64,000 nucleotides of DNA from Pasteurella atlantica (GTDB lineage Bacteria; Pseudomonadota; Gammaproteobacteria; Enterobacterales; Pasteurellaceae), in assembly GCF_963693435.1 (NCBI RefSeq), contig NZ_OY856306.1, positions 372,001 to 436,000 of the forward strand, written 5' to 3'. Below the pieces are notes generated by a model. It was not told the origin of the DNA. It did not search any database and saw nothing but the letters and a program-made list of their open reading frames with translations. This document shows, piece by piece, positions 10,927 to 21,023 of the stretch (positions within the stretch are counted from its first letter, which is position 1; each line of letters starts with the position of its first letter). A program made the position numbers and the translations under genes.

Positions 10927-11921
10927 TGTTCAAACTTGGGTTACTAGCGATTGGATTTTTAATTATTTTTGCAATTTATGAAATATATCCTTATTTATTG
11001 TTTAAAATTTTAAAATGGCAAAAGGTTTTTAATCAAGAAATATCACATACTCTTCTTCAAATAAAAAATAATCCACAAGCAGGTTGGATATTGATTTATA
11101 TGAGTTTTTTATATGGTGTTTTTCACTCATTAGGACCGGGACACGGTAAATTTATTTTAAGTAGTTATCTTTCTTTTGAAAAAACAAAACTTACTCAAGC
11201 AATACGTCTCACATTACTTTCATCTTTTGCTCAAGGTATTGTAGCAATTATGTTGGTATCCATTGTTGTAGTAATTTTCACGCTCTCTCGTCATTACTTT
11301 AACGATACTGTAAAACTCTTTGAACGAGGTAGTTTTATTGTAATGATTTTATTTGGATTATATTGGTTGAAAACGACATTGGTAACATTAAAGAAACAAT
11401 ACGATACAGATAAAAAACCAGTTACATTTAATTTGCAAAAAATAACAAAAATCGTACCGCTTAAAACTCAAAAATTATCAATAATTGCTTCACAACCTCA
11501 TCAACATACTGAAAATTGTGGTTGTGGTCATCAGCATTTACCTAATGCAAATCAATTAGCAAAGGCAAAAGATTGGAAAGCACAATTAATGATTATTTTA
11601 AGCATTGCCAGTCGTCCTTGTTCAGGTGCAATTTTAGTACTGTTTTTTTCTTATACCCTAGATTTGTACTATTGGGGAATTATTTCTGCATTAGCAATGG
11701 CTTTTGGTACAGGGCTTACCTTAACTTTATTTGCACTTATTGTATTGTTTGCTCGCAATAAAGCCATTTATTTAAGTAAGTGGTATATATCCATACAAAC
11801 AGGTAAAAAAGTGATAATTGGATTAAAAATTATTGCTGCAGTTTCTATTATAATTTTAGGTATTACATTGTTACATAGCAGTTTTTTAGATACTTTTATC
11901 AATAATAAAATATTTAGATAA
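10914..11921 (+). CDS. zevB: NicO/RcnA-family metal transporter ZevB
   Basis: This 335-residue inner-membrane protein has about six or seven hydrophobic segments. Family motifs are HSLGPGHGKF (around residue 73) and a second conserved block SRPCSGAI. Between them lies a soluble loop rich in His and Cys (HQHTENCGCGHQH), probably a metal-binding region. It overlaps zevA by 13 bp; an alternative ATG at 10926 sits in a TAATG overlap. One uptake signal is embedded in its coding sequence at 11432-11462. Nickel or cobalt transport is a family alternative. Confidence 0.78.
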   Translation: MQKIMFKLGLLAIGFLIIFAIYEIYPYLLFKILKWQKVFNQEISHTLLQIKNNPQAGWILIYMSFLYGVFHSLGPGHGKFILSSYLSFEKTKLTQAIRLTLLSSFAQGIVAIMLVSIVVVIFTLSRHYFNDTVKLFERGSFIVMILFGLYWLKTTLVTLKKQYDTDKKPVTFNLQKITKIVPLKTQKLSIIASQPHQHTENCGCGHQHLPNANQLAKAKDWKAQLMIILSIASRPCSGAILVLFFSYTLDLYYWGIISALAMAFGTGLTLTLFALIVLFARNKAIYLSKWYISIQTGKKVIIGLKIIAAVSIIILGITLLHSSFLDTFINNKIFR

Positions 11922-12106
11922 CATCATTAACACCTTAGAAACAAATAATATAAGATAATGTTTATTATGCTTTAATTTGATATTTTTTGTGAGGAAATAG
12001 ACATAAATATGTTTATAATAAAAACAAATAAGGATAATTTTTATTTACTTTTCAAGGAATTTAGAAAATTTAAATTTTAAATTTTAAATTTATGGAGACT
12101 AATATT

Positions 12107-13486
12107 ATGTTAGAAATTATTGTTGCTCTAGCTGTTACGTCTGTTGTTGCTTACTTTGTATTAAAAGGCTACAAAGCCCAAGCAATACTTATTTTTGGCG
12201 GTATTATTCTAATGCTTGCTTCTATCCTATTAGGCAAAGGACTTCCATTACCTGAAGGTAAATCAACAGGCTCAACGTTTTTAGATATTTTCCACTTTAT
12301 TAAAATAACCTTCTCTTCCCAAAGTGCTGGATTAGGATTGAAAATTATGGCAATCGCTGGGTTTGCTTTCTATATGCACGAAATTGGTGCTTCCGCTTCT
12401 TTGGTTAGAGTATTAACAAAACCGCTTGAAAGAGTGAGACATATGCCTTATTTATTTATGGCTCTCTGCTTTTTTGTAGGTGAATTTTTATCTATCTTCA
12501 TCACCAGTGCATCAGGATTAGGTGTGCTTTTAATGGTAACGCTTTATCCATTAATGCGTGGTGTTGGCTTAAGCCCTCTCACTGCTTGCGCCCCTATTGC
12601 AACTGCAGTTGCGGTAGAAATGGGACCTGCTCAAGGGAATGTAAACTTTGCTGCTGAATTAATTGGTATTGATGTGGTTGAATATGTAGTTAATTACCAA
12701 ATTTTAGTGGCTGCTGCAGCTTTAGCTGTTATTGCATTTTTACATATTGTTGTTCAAAAATATTTTGATAAAGCTGAAAATTATCAACATAACGATAATA
12801 TAGAAGATGTTCAAGTTGATGAAAAAACACAACAAGATTTAGAAAAAGCCCCTACTTCTTACGCAATATTACCAATCATTCCTTTAGTCCTTATTTTTAT
12901 GTTTAATAAATTAACTATTAGTAGCATAAAAATGGACGTCACCACTGCAATGTTAGTTTCTATTGTTATCGCATTATTATTTGAATACTTTACACTCGGC
13001 AATGCGAAAAAAGTGGTTAACTCTGTACAAATATTCTTTGATGGAATGGGTAAACAGTTTGCAAATGTTGTAACCTTTATCGTAGCAGGTCAAACTTTTG
13101 CTCAAGGTCTTAAAACTATTGGTGTAATTGATATTATTATTGAAAGTGCTAAAACAGCAGGCTTTGGACCCGTCGCAATGACCATTGTGATGGTATCTAT
13201 TATTATGGTGACTTCTGTATTAATGGGTTCAGGTAACGCGGCATTCTTCTCTTTTGCAAACTTAGTACCGGGAATTGCAGCTAAAATGGGAATTGCTCCT
13301 GTTATGATGTTATTGCCAATGCAATTTGTGGCAGGTTTAAGCCGTAATATTTCACCTATTGCACCAAATATGGTGGCGATCGCAGGGGTTGCTAATGTGT
13401 CTCCATTTGCTTTAGCAAAACGTACTGCTATCCCAATGCTTGGTGGTATTATTATTTCAACCCTTGTTAGTATTATGACTTTCTAG
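12107..13486 (+). CDS. dcuC: Anaerobic C4-dicarboxylate transporter, DcuC family
   Basis: This 459-residue polytopic inner-membrane protein has roughly 12 hydrophobic segments. It matches the DcuC family, which exchanges or exports succinate, fumarate, malate and aspartate during anaerobic growth. I place the start at 12107, since the upstream in-frame ATG at 12092 overlaps the ribosome site GGAG (12094-12097). A soluble loop rich in Asp/Glu/Gln separates the two halves near residues 215-245. pepE follows 10 bp downstream, suggesting shared handling of aspartate. Confidence 0.85.
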   Translation: MLEIIVALAVTSVVAYFVLKGYKAQAILIFGGIILMLASILLGKGLPLPEGKSTGSTFLDIFHFIKITFSSQSAGLGLKIMAIAGFAFYMHEIGASASLVRVLTKPLERVRHMPYLFMALCFFVGEFLSIFITSASGLGVLLMVTLYPLMRGVGLSPLTACAPIATAVAVEMGPAQGNVNFAAELIGIDVVEYVVNYQILVAAAALAVIAFLHIVVQKYFDKAENYQHNDNIEDVQVDEKTQQDLEKAPTSYAILPIIPLVLIFMFNKLTISSIKMDVTTAMLVSIVIALLFEYFTLGNAKKVVNSVQIFFDGMGKQFANVVTFIVAGQTFAQGLKTIGVIDIIIESAKTAGFGPVAMTIVMVSIIMVTSVLMGSGNAAFFSFANLVPGIAAKMGIAPVMMLLPMQFVAGLSRNISPIAPNMVAIAGVANVSPFALAKRTAIPMLGGIIISTLVSIMTF

Positions 13487-13496
13487 GAGATCTAAA

Positions 13497-14228
13497 ATGA
13501 ATATTTTTATGTTAAGTAATGGAAAATTGCCAAAATCAAAAGTTTTACTTGAATATGCCTTACCTGCTATTATTCCTTGTTTTAAAGAGCAAAAAGTAAA
13601 AAAAGTGGTGGTTATTCCTTATGCTGTTATTCGTCTGACTTACGATGAACGGGTACAAAGTGTTAAGGATTCCCTTGCTGAATTAGAAGGCTTAGAAATC
13701 AAAGGTATTCACGAGTTTGCTGATCCTGTGCAAGCTATTTATGAAGCCGATGCCATTATGGTTAGTGGTGGTAATACGTGGCACTTAAACAAATGCTTAC
13801 ACGATAATGGCTTAATTGAGCCTATTCGTGACAAAGTATTAAATAAAAATGCTGTTTATGTGGGTTGGAGTGCAGGTTCGGTAATCTGCTCACCAAATAT
13901 GTGTACTACAAATGATATGTGTATTGTAGATGCAGCCATCACTCCATCATTGAATTTCTTACCATTCCATATCAATGCTCACTACATTGACGCAAGTATT
14001 GAAAATCATATGGGTGAAACACGTGATGAACGTATTGCCGAATTTTGTATTCAAAATCCACATAAATCCGTGATAGGTATTCCTGAAGGCACTTGGTTAC
14101 ATTTAAGTGAACAAGGATTAACTTACAATGCCCCAAATAATAAACCTTACACTTGGTTTAAATTTGGGCAAGAAAAACAAAATTTTATTGAAATGGATAT
14201 GACTCGCTTTATGCAAGTTAATTTATAA
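13497..14228 (+). CDS. pepE: Peptidase E (alpha-aspartyl dipeptidase)
   Basis: This 243-residue cytoplasmic serine peptidase of the S51 family hydrolyses dipeptides with N-terminal aspartate. The nucleophile Ser125 is in GWSAGS, with His162 and Glu197. These are all shifted by five positions relative to the Salmonella triad Ser120-His157-Glu192, which supports intact activity. Its ribosome site AGGAG lies directly after the dcuC stop, so the two genes form an operon that could release aspartate and exchange it or its fumarate/succinate products. Confidence 0.94.
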   Translation: MNIFMLSNGKLPKSKVLLEYALPAIIPCFKEQKVKKVVVIPYAVIRLTYDERVQSVKDSLAELEGLEIKGIHEFADPVQAIYEADAIMVSGGNTWHLNKCLHDNGLIEPIRDKVLNKNAVYVGWSAGSVICSPNMCTTNDMCIVDAAITPSLNFLPFHINAHYIDASIENHMGETRDERIAEFCIQNPHKSVIGIPEGTWLHLSEQGLTYNAPNNKPYTWFKFGQEKQNFIEMDMTRFMQVNL

Positions 14229-14565
14229 TTTATTTTCTTTGATTTTGTTAAATTATATAGGGCAACTGAAAATAACTATTTTTTATTTAGTCGTTGCCCT
14301 GATTAAAATTACATAGGATATTGTACTATTCTTGATTAAAAACAAAAAATTTAGTACCATTAGGTTAGATATCACCCACATTAATGGGTAACATCGTAAT
14401 ATCGGCAGAATATTTATTTAATACAATTATAAAATTTTTCTTTTAACTCATAAAGTTATAAACAATTTGTTTTTTTGGTTGTATTAGTAAAAATGCTGAT
14501 ATTTAAATTGATCATTAATATTTTTCTATTCTTGATCAAATATATTAATTTAAAAAGGGCTATTT
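14229..14565. other. Intergenic region with a stem-loop
   Basis: No gene is visible. An 8-bp perfect inverted repeat (AGGGCAAC at 14259-14266 with GTTGCCCT at 14293-14300) could end pepE transcription, but no T-run follows. A 15-bp near-direct repeat CTATTCTTGATYAAA occurs at 14326 and at 14526, exactly 200 bp apart; the second copy is close to the start of the lipoprotein gene. The rest is plain AT-rich DNA. Confidence 0.5.
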
Positions 14566-15597
14566 ATGAAAAAAATATTACTCATATCTATAACAGCTGG
14601 AGTTGTTTTAACTGGTTGTTCTACTTCTAATAAAGTAGCTGATACAGTTAAAAATGTTCAGTTACCAACGCAAAGTATGAATACAAATCTATATCCACCA
14701 AATGCAAAACCAGGTGAATGTTATGCTCGTGTTCTTACTCCTGTAAAATATGATATTAAAACAGAAAAAGTTTTAGCAAAAGCTGCTAGTGAAACAATTG
14801 CAATCATTCCTGCTACTTATAAAACTGTAGAAGAGAGAGTATTAGTAACAGAAAAAAGTACTAAATTACAAGTAATTCCTGCTACTTATAAAACTGTGGA
14901 AGAAAAAATATTAGTATCTCCAGAAAAAGAGGTATTAGTAAAAGTTCCAGCTACTTATAAAACAGTAGAAGAAAAAATATTAGTAAGACCTGCTTATACA
15001 ACGTGGAAACGTGGCGTTAATCCTATCACTGGATTAGGAACACCTTATACAAAAATAACAAAAAATGGAAAAATAGTATCTAAACATGACCAAACTACTG
15101 GTGAAATTATGTGTTTAGTTGAAGTTCCAGCTAAATACAAAGTTGTTAGTAAGCGTGTAGTAGCTACTCCTGCAACTGTTGAAAGAAAAGTTATTCCAGC
15201 TAAATATAAAATGGTTAGTAAACGTGTAGTAGTAACGCCTGCAACAACTAAAGAAATTGTTATTCCAGCAAAATACAAAACTATTACAGTTAAAAAACTT
15301 CAAACAGCTGCAAAAACAGTTAAAACAAAAGTTCCTGCAGAATATAAAACTGTTGAGAAAAGAGTTGTTTCAGCTCAACCTGTATTAGAATGGCGTGAAA
15401 TTTTATGTGAAACTAATACAACACCAGATTTAATTCGTCAATTACAAACAGAATTAAATAGACAAGGCTATAGATCAGGTCCTGTTGATGGTGTTTTAGG
15501 ACACGAAACACTTTCAGCTGTTGTTAAATACCAAAAAGCACACAACCTTGCAACTGGTCAATTAACTTTAGCTACTTTGAAAAGTTTAGGTTTATAA
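14566..15597 (+). CDS. Repeat-containing lipoprotein with peptidoglycan-binding domain
   Basis: A lipobox LTGC places the lipidated cysteine at residue 18, so this 343-residue protein should be membrane-anchored, probably in the outer membrane. The middle carries eight copies of a strict 23-residue repeat centred on P-A-x-Y-K-x-V. These start at residues 59 (degenerate), 82, 105, 128, 188, 211, 234 and 257. One 37-residue insert (142-178) sits between copies four and five. Residues about 285-343 form a PG_binding_1 domain ending LATLKSLGL. I do not recognise a named gene. A structural or envelope-tethering role is inferred only from the lipid anchor and the peptidoglycan-binding end. Confidence 0.8.
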   Translation: MKKILLISITAGVVLTGCSTSNKVADTVKNVQLPTQSMNTNLYPPNAKPGECYARVLTPVKYDIKTEKVLAKAASETIAIIPATYKTVEERVLVTEKSTKLQVIPATYKTVEEKILVSPEKEVLVKVPATYKTVEEKILVRPAYTTWKRGVNPITGLGTPYTKITKNGKIVSKHDQTTGEIMCLVEVPAKYKVVSKRVVATPATVERKVIPAKYKMVSKRVVVTPATTKEIVIPAKYKTITVKKLQTAAKTVKTKVPAEYKTVEKRVVSAQPVLEWREILCETNTTPDLIRQLQTELNRQGYRSGPVDGVLGHETLSAVVKYQKAHNLATGQLTLATLKSLGL

Positions 15598-15627
15598 TAA
15601 ATTTATTCTTTTTTACTTAAAATTTAT

Positions 15628-15655
15628 AAATCCCTCAAATTGAGGGATTTTTTTT
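15628..15655 (+). terminator. Intrinsic terminator after the lipoprotein gene
   Basis: A 10-bp stem with core TCCCTCA/TGAGGGA and a 3-nt loop is followed by eight T. It lies between convergent genes; on the minus strand the downstream tract is less T-rich, so it serves mainly the plus strand. Confidence 0.9.
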
Positions 15656-15656
15656 A

Positions 15657-17621
15657 TTAATTTTTATAACCTTTTACTAAATAATTACTTTGCCAATATA
15701 ACAGTTTTTGATAAGTTGTAATCTTTTCTATTTTATTATGCTCTATATCTGTACTATCCAATAAAAGTATATTATCACTATTCCATTTATATTGTGTAAA
15801 ATCTTCACTTTTAAGATCTATTGCACCTTGTTCATCAGCAAAAACTTCTGAATTATAGGCAAATTTATCGGTTAAATAATCTGTGGCTAACAAATTAACG
15901 CCTGTTGCCCAATATTCAGTATCCGATAAACTTAATGAATAAAGTGTTGGCATTACATCTTTATGAGAACCTATCATCAAAGGATTATAATTGATATTAA
16001 AATGAGCCTTTAATTGTTTAGGTATAGAAATAAAGAAAGGTACAGCATAAGTCAAAAATAACTGTGCTGGTAGATCATTATTTATAATCCCTCGCATATG
16101 ATGATCGCCTGATGCTGAAATAATGGTATTATCGCCTTTTTTACTCGCTTTCACATTAGTAATAAAATTACCTAACTCATTCGCTGCATATTGATAAGTC
16201 GTTAATAAAGCTGCTCGTTCTTGATCATCTCGACCAAACATTCCTTTTAAAACATTACTATCAACAGGTTTTGCTTGATAATGTTTTGGTGGCTCATAAG
16301 GTGGGTGGTTTGTGATTGTTAAAATACTGATAAATAAAGATTCATCGCTTTCATCTAGTAATTTTTCAGCCAATTTAAACGCATATTCATCGGCAATGCC
16401 CCAATAAGAAAGTGTTTCTCTGGCATTAGCAAAAGTATCCATTAGATCATTTTGATCATACATTTCATCAACACCTTGTAAGGGTAAATAATTGGCTAAA
16501 TTACGCCACATCATATTTCCAGAAGTAATAAAAATGGTCTTATAACCTTTCTTTTTATAAGTTAAAAATGGAGTTTCTTTTAATTTTATATTTTGAACAA
16601 TAGACTGACTAATATTTTGTATTGGACTGTTAAAATATAAATGAGCTAAAGTTGGTGCTGTACCATTTGCCGTTGCTAAAAAGCGTTTAAATACAATCTC
16701 ATTTTCAAAATAAGGACGTAAATTGCCTAATAAATCATTGGTTTGGGGATTATCATATTGCAAAATATTTGAACCAAAACTTTCCATTAGAGCAAAGACA
16801 ACATTCGGTTTATGCTCTTCAAGATAATCATTTTTTGCTGTTTTAGATATTAAGGTTTCTTTTCCTAAGGCATTTTTTATTAACGCTTTGCCTTCACTTT
16901 CATCAACTGCCTCAAAAGATATATCTCTTTTCCTATCTTCGACTGCCCAATTTAAACAAATAATGCCATTGGGTACTAATTTATTGATAATACTTAATGA
17001 AGAAACTTGGGCGTGTATGCGTCCGAGTGGTTTAGAATGAATTGTGCCTCGAATAAGAAATACGCAAATAGTGATAAATAAAATAATACTCATAATATGT
17101 AAAAATGATATTTCCATATTAGATTGAATATAGCTAATCATAAAATAAGAAAAGTAACTTGCGATAAAACTTGATATCGTAATTCCCAAAATGATTTTGA
17201 TCATTGGATAATCATCATACATATTTTGTAATACTGCCTTAGTATCGTCCTCAACTAATCCAAAAACAAATACATCATAATAGTTGTTGTAAGTTTTAAA
17301 ATAGTAATAATTTCCAATAATAATCGCAGTAAAAATAAAACTGACAATAAAAATAATGCTTGAAAAAATATTAGCAGTGAGTGTCGAATGAAATAAGGAT
17401 GCAATCAATAAATATAAATAAGGCAATAATAATGTTAAAGCAACCACTTTTATATCAAATCTCGCTCCTAGTACTCGCATTCGTTGAATTGCTTTTTTAT
17501 TGTTTTCAGTATTCTTAATTTCTTGTGGTAAAAAATGAGCGATCATCGTTTCTCTTGTTAGCATACAGATACTATAAAAATATAAAAATAAGCCAATAAT
17601 TATTAAAAATATAAGTAACAC
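15657..17621 (-). CDS. LtaS-like/Lpt6-like membrane sulfatase-fold transferase
   Basis: The protein has 654 residues: about five N-terminal membrane segments (within residues 1-191), then a large periplasmic alkaline-phosphatase/sulfatase-fold domain. Metal-site residues are suggested by Glu280 in LMESFGSN and by SGDHHMRG. A catalytic threonine is likely within ATANGTAPT (316-324). Such enzymes move phosphoethanolamine or phosphoglycerol from phospholipid to a periplasmic acceptor. H. influenzae Lpt6 (HI0275), which decorates inner-core heptose, is a plausible counterpart, but I cannot confirm orthology. The start at 17621 has an upstream GAGGAA ribosome site. Confidence 0.75.
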   Translation of the reverse strand: MLLIFLIIIGLFLYFYSICMLTRETMIAHFLPQEIKNTENNKKAIQRMRVLGARFDIKVVALTLLLPYLYLLIASLFHSTLTANIFSSIIFIVSFIFTAIIIGNYYYFKTYNNYYDVFVFGLVEDDTKAVLQNMYDDYPMIKIILGITISSFIASYFSYFMISYIQSNMEISFLHIMSIILFITICVFLIRGTIHSKPLGRIHAQVSSLSIINKLVPNGIICLNWAVEDRKRDISFEAVDESEGKALIKNALGKETLISKTAKNDYLEEHKPNVVFALMESFGSNILQYDNPQTNDLLGNLRPYFENEIVFKRFLATANGTAPTLAHLYFNSPIQNISQSIVQNIKLKETPFLTYKKKGYKTIFITSGNMMWRNLANYLPLQGVDEMYDQNDLMDTFANARETLSYWGIADEYAFKLAEKLLDESDESLFISILTITNHPPYEPPKHYQAKPVDSNVLKGMFGRDDQERAALLTTYQYAANELGNFITNVKASKKGDNTIISASGDHHMRGIINNDLPAQLFLTYAVPFFISIPKQLKAHFNINYNPLMIGSHKDVMPTLYSLSLSDTEYWATGVNLLATDYLTDKFAYNSEVFADEQGAIDLKSEDFTQYKWNSDNILLLDSTDIEHNKIEKITTYQKLLYWQSNYLVKGYKN

Positions 17622-17773
17622 GTCTTATAGTTCCTCATTTACATAAAAATAACTTGAAATAGTATAACTAAATCATTATTCCTATGCACTAAGTTATATT
17701 ACAGTTTATTTCTTGGATAACTTTCTCTATAATGCACCCACACAATGTTCTTTAAAATCTATCTGGTGGAATT

Positions 17774-18583
17774 ATGAATCCTATGTTAAACATTGCTATT
17801 CGTGCAGCACGAAAAGCAGGAAATATTATTATAAAAGGCTATGAGCAATCGCCTAAAGATACTGAAGTTGCTCAAAAAGGTACAAATGACTATGTAACAG
17901 CCGTTGATAAAGCAGCTGAACAGGCTATTATTGAAACTATACATCAATCTTATCCTGACCATTCTATTATTGGTGAAGAATCAGGTTTACTCGTTGGTAA
18001 AGATAGTAATGTTCAGTGGATTATTGATCCATTAGATGGAACCACCAATTTTGTAAATCGTTTTCCTCACTTTGCCGTCTCTATCGCAATTAGAGAAAAT
18101 GGTGTTACAACCGTCGGTGTAGTATACGATCCTATCCGTAATGAGCTTTTCACTGGTGTACGTGGTGAAGGGGCAAAATTAAATGAATTTCGTTTACGTG
18201 TAAATAATAACAGTGACTTAACTGGTACAGTTCTAGCAACAGGTTTTCCTTTTAAAACACCTAAACATAAATCAGCTCATCTAAATATGATTGAAGCATT
18301 AATGAACAATGGTGTTGCTGATTTGCGTCGAACAGGATCCGCTGCTTTAGATTTATGTTATGTTGCTGCAGCTCGTGTTGATGGTTATTTTGAAATTGGT
18401 TTAAAACCTTGGGATTGTGCGGCTGGTGATTTAATCGTACGTGAAGCTGGTGCCTTGGTGACTAACTTTGTCGGTGGCACAGATTATTTAACCTCTGGTA
18501 ATATTATTGCTGGCAATTCACGAGTTGTAAAAGAAACTCTAAATAGTATTAAATCTGTTTTAACAGACGATTTAAAAAAATAA
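17774..18583 (+). CDS. suhB: Inositol-1-monophosphatase SuhB
   Basis: The 269-residue Mg2+-dependent phosphatase shows the family motifs GEESG, the metal-binding DPLDGTTNF and the C-terminal WDCAAGD. In E. coli SuhB is also a component of the rRNA antitermination complex that acts at boxA; this window contains such a boxA, though that role is not visible in the sequence. Ribosome site TGGTGG precedes the ATG. Confidence 0.95.
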   Translation: MNPMLNIAIRAARKAGNIIIKGYEQSPKDTEVAQKGTNDYVTAVDKAAEQAIIETIHQSYPDHSIIGEESGLLVGKDSNVQWIIDPLDGTTNFVNRFPHFAVSIAIRENGVTTVGVVYDPIRNELFTGVRGEGAKLNEFRLRVNNNSDLTGTVLATGFPFKTPKHKSAHLNMIEALMNNGVADLRRTGSAALDLCYVAAARVDGYFEIGLKPWDCAAGDLIVREAGALVTNFVGGTDYLTSGNIIAGNSRVVKETLNSIKSVLTDDLKK

Positions 18584-18592
18584 ACCTTAAAT

Positions 18593-18646
18593 AAGCGGTA
18601 ACATTATTTAAAAAATTTGCAAAAAAATTAAAAGATCATACCGCTT
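18593..18646 (+). repeat. Paired uptake-signal palindrome, suhB-dxs
   Basis: AAGCGGT-16 bp-TTTGCAAA-16 bp-ACCGCTT, the same 54-bp architecture as at ilvM-ilvD. The two 16-mers are weakly complementary, so a strong stem is not expected. Confidence 0.85.
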
Positions 18647-18664
18647 AATATAAAGAATAATATT

Positions 18665-20512
18665 ATGCAAAATAATTATCCCCTTTTAAGCCAAATAGAT
18701 TCGCCTGATGAATTACGTTTGCTTTCAAAAGATAAACTTCCAGAGCTTTGTACTGAATTACGAAGCTATCTTCTTGAATCTGTTAGCCAAACAAGTGGAC
18801 ATTTAGCCTCTGGTTTAGGGGTAGTTGAGCTAACTGTTGCATTACACTACATTTTTAATACCCCTTTTGATCAACTGATTTGGGACGTGGGTCATCAAGC
18901 CTATCCCCATAAAATTCTTACTGGTCGCCGTGAGCAAATGCACACTATTCGTCAAAAAAATGGTTTACACCCTTTTCCGTGGCGTGAAGAAAGCCCTTAT
19001 GATGTGTTGAGTGTTGGACACTCTTCCACCTCAATCAGTGCAGGCTTAGGCTTAGCCATTGCCGCTGAAAAAGAGAATGCAGGACGTAAAACTATTTGTG
19101 TTATTGGTGATGGTGCAATGACTGCGGGGATGGCATTTGAAGCACTTAATCACGCAGGGGCATTGCATAATGATATGTTAGTTATCTTAAACGATAATGA
19201 AATGTCGATTTCTGAAAATGTTGGGGCGTTAAATAATCATCTCGCTCGTATTCTATCAGGCGAGCTTTACACCACCTTCCGTGAAAGCAGTAAAAAAATT
19301 CTCTCAGGTTTGCCACCGATCAAAGAATTTGTGCGTAAAACCGAAGAGCATATGAAAGGCTTTATTTCCCCTGTGGGTACGATTTTTGAAACACTAGGAT
19401 TTAATTATATTGGTCCAATTGATGGACACGATATTGAAGAACTTATTAATACCCTTAAAAATATGCGTAACCGAAAAGGTCCTCAGTTACTACATATTAT
19501 GACCAAAAAAGGGAAAGGGTATAAACCTGCTGAAAAAGATCCTATTAGTTTTCACGGTGTGCCAAAATTTGATCCAAACAACGGTGAATTACCTCAATCC
19601 AAAACAACCAAAACTTATTCAGATCTTTTTGGGGATTGGTTATGTGAAATAGCTCAAAATGATCCTAAATTAATTGGTATTACCCCTGCAATGCGTGAAG
19701 GTTCTGGAATGGTGGAATTTTCAAAACGTTTTCCAAAACAATATTTTGATGTTGCCATAGCCGAACAACACGCCGTGACTTTTGCAGCGGGTTTAGCCAT
19801 TGCAGGTTATAAACCAGTAGTTGCTATTTATTCTACTTTTTTACAACGTGCTTACGATCAAGTTATTCACGATGTCGCTATTCAAAATCTACCTGTTATT
19901 TTTGCAATCGATCGTGCAGGCATTGTTGGCGCAGATGGACAAACCCATCAAGGAGCATTTGATTTAAGTTTTATGCGTTGTATTCCAAATATAACCATAA
20001 TGACCCCAAGTGATGAAAATGAAATGCGACAAATGCTTTATACCGCTTATCAATCCAATTCCCCAATGGCTATTCGTTATCCGCGTGGTAATGTAAAGGA
20101 TGTTGAACTACAAAAATTAACAAGTTTAGAAATAGGTAAAGCAAATCTAATTAAACAAGGTAAAAAAGTCGCTATTTTAAATTTTGGAACTCATTTAGAA
20201 AGTGCTAAAACAGTCGCAGAAAAGTATAACTATACCCTTGTTGATATGCGTTTTGTGAAACCATTAGATAAAACAATGATTGGTGAGTTAGCTAATTCTC
20301 ACGAGCTGTTAGTGACCCTAGAAGAAAATGCTATTCAAGGTGGGGCTGGTAGTGCGGTGAATGAATATTTGCAAAAAATACAAAAGATCGTACCGCTTGT
20401 TATATTAGGTCTTCCTGATGAGTTTATTCCACAAGCTACCCAAGATGAAAGCTATGCAGATTTAGGGCTTGATCCTGAAGGAATTGAAAGATCTATTAAT
20501 AATTATCTATAA
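18665..20512 (+). CDS. dxs: 1-deoxy-D-xylulose-5-phosphate synthase
   Basis: Dxs condenses pyruvate and glyceraldehyde 3-phosphate with ThDP, the entry step of the MEP isoprenoid pathway. The 615 residues cover the transketolase-type layout. The ThDP-binding motif GDGAMTAG lies near residue 150, and the second half carries [11 protein letters not shown] and [15 protein letters not shown]. Length and motif order are normal. An uptake signal is embedded near the 3' end (20368-20398) and is translated in frame. Confidence 0.97.
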   Translation: MQNNYPLLSQIDSPDELRLLSKDKLPELCTELRSYLLESVSQTSGHLASGLGVVELTVALHYIFNTPFDQLIWDVGHQAYPHKILTGRREQMHTIRQKNGLHPFPWREESPYDVLSVGHSSTSISAGLGLAIAAEKENAGRKTICVIGDGAMTAGMAFEALNHAGALHNDMLVILNDNEMSISENVGALNNHLARILSGELYTTFRESSKKILSGLPPIKEFVRKTEEHMKGFISPVGTIFETLGFNYIGPIDGHDIEELINTLKNMRNRKGPQLLHIMTKKGKGYKPAEKDPISFHGVPKFDPNNGELPQSKTTKTYSDLFGDWLCEIAQNDPKLIGITPAMREGSGMVEFSKRFPKQYFDVAIAEQHAVTFAAGLAIAGYKPVVAIYSTFLQRAYDQVIHDVAIQNLPVIFAIDRAGIVGADGQTHQGAFDLSFMRCIPNITIMTPSDENEMRQMLYTAYQSNSPMAIRYPRGNVKDVELQKLTSLEIGKANLIKQGKKVAILNFGTHLESAKTVAEKYNYTLVDMRFVKPLDKTMIGELANSHELLVTLEENAIQGGAGSAVNEYLQKIQKIVPLVILGLPDEFIPQATQDESYADLGLDPEGIERSINNYL

Positions 20513-20513
20513 G

Positions 20514-20972
20514 CTATTTTTGATTTTTAATCCATTCTATTAGAAGACGAGTACAATACATTGCTCGTTCTTCTTTTTTCATTGGTCGTAATTTTTTCAG
20601 AAGAGCAACTACTTTCTCATTAGGCTCATTGAAATTTGTACTCTTCATTTGATACATACCAGCCATATTAATACATTGTTCAGACCACTCATTATTTAAC
20701 TCTTGCATATTAGGTTCTTTTTGGAAAAAAGGAATAGGATGCTTTTTTAAATATTCTGCAAATTCTCTCATCTCTTCTGTATGCTCTTGATTGATAGCTA
20801 GCATTGGATTATAAAAAATTTTAATATATTTTTTTTCATTATTATCAACTAAATATAAAGGTAACTTTTTAATAATAGGTTTTTGTAAATTATCATATTG
20901 TAGTGGTGTAGCCACTAATAGTGTGGAATAGAGCAGTTGTAATACTATGATATAAAATATTTTTTTCATCAA
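20514..20972 (-). CDS. Small secreted protein of unknown function
   Basis: This 152-residue protein has a clear signal peptide (residues 1-21, MMKKIFYIIV followed by a hydrophobic core, cleavage likely after VATP-like residues). The mature part is charged and has two cysteines, about 50 residues apart, that could form a disulfide. I do not recognise the family. The ribosome site AAAGGAT merges with an A-rich run on the coding strand, part of a low-complexity tract just upstream. It converges on dxs with a 1-bp gap, and no terminator is seen. Confidence 0.65.
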   Translation of the reverse strand: MMKKIFYIIVLQLLYSTLLVATPLQYDNLQKPIIKKLPLYLVDNNEKKYIKIFYNPMLAINQEHTEEMREFAEYLKKHPIPFFQKEPNMQELNNEWSEQCINMAGMYQMKSTNFNEPNEKVVALLKKLRPMKKEERAMYCTRLLIEWIKNQK

Positions 20973-20980
20973 TCTATCCT

Positions 20981-21023
20981 TTTTTTTTTATTTTTTTATT
21001 TTTTTATTTATTTATTTATTTAT
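20981..21023 (-). repeat. Low-complexity T/A tract upstream of the secreted protein gene
   Basis: On the plus strand the tract is T9-A, T7-A, T7-A, then four TTTA units. It contains an octanucleotide repeat and a tetranucleotide repeat within 40 bp of the start of the gene at 20972, overlapping its ribosome-binding region. Such tracts slip easily during replication. Confidence 0.7.
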
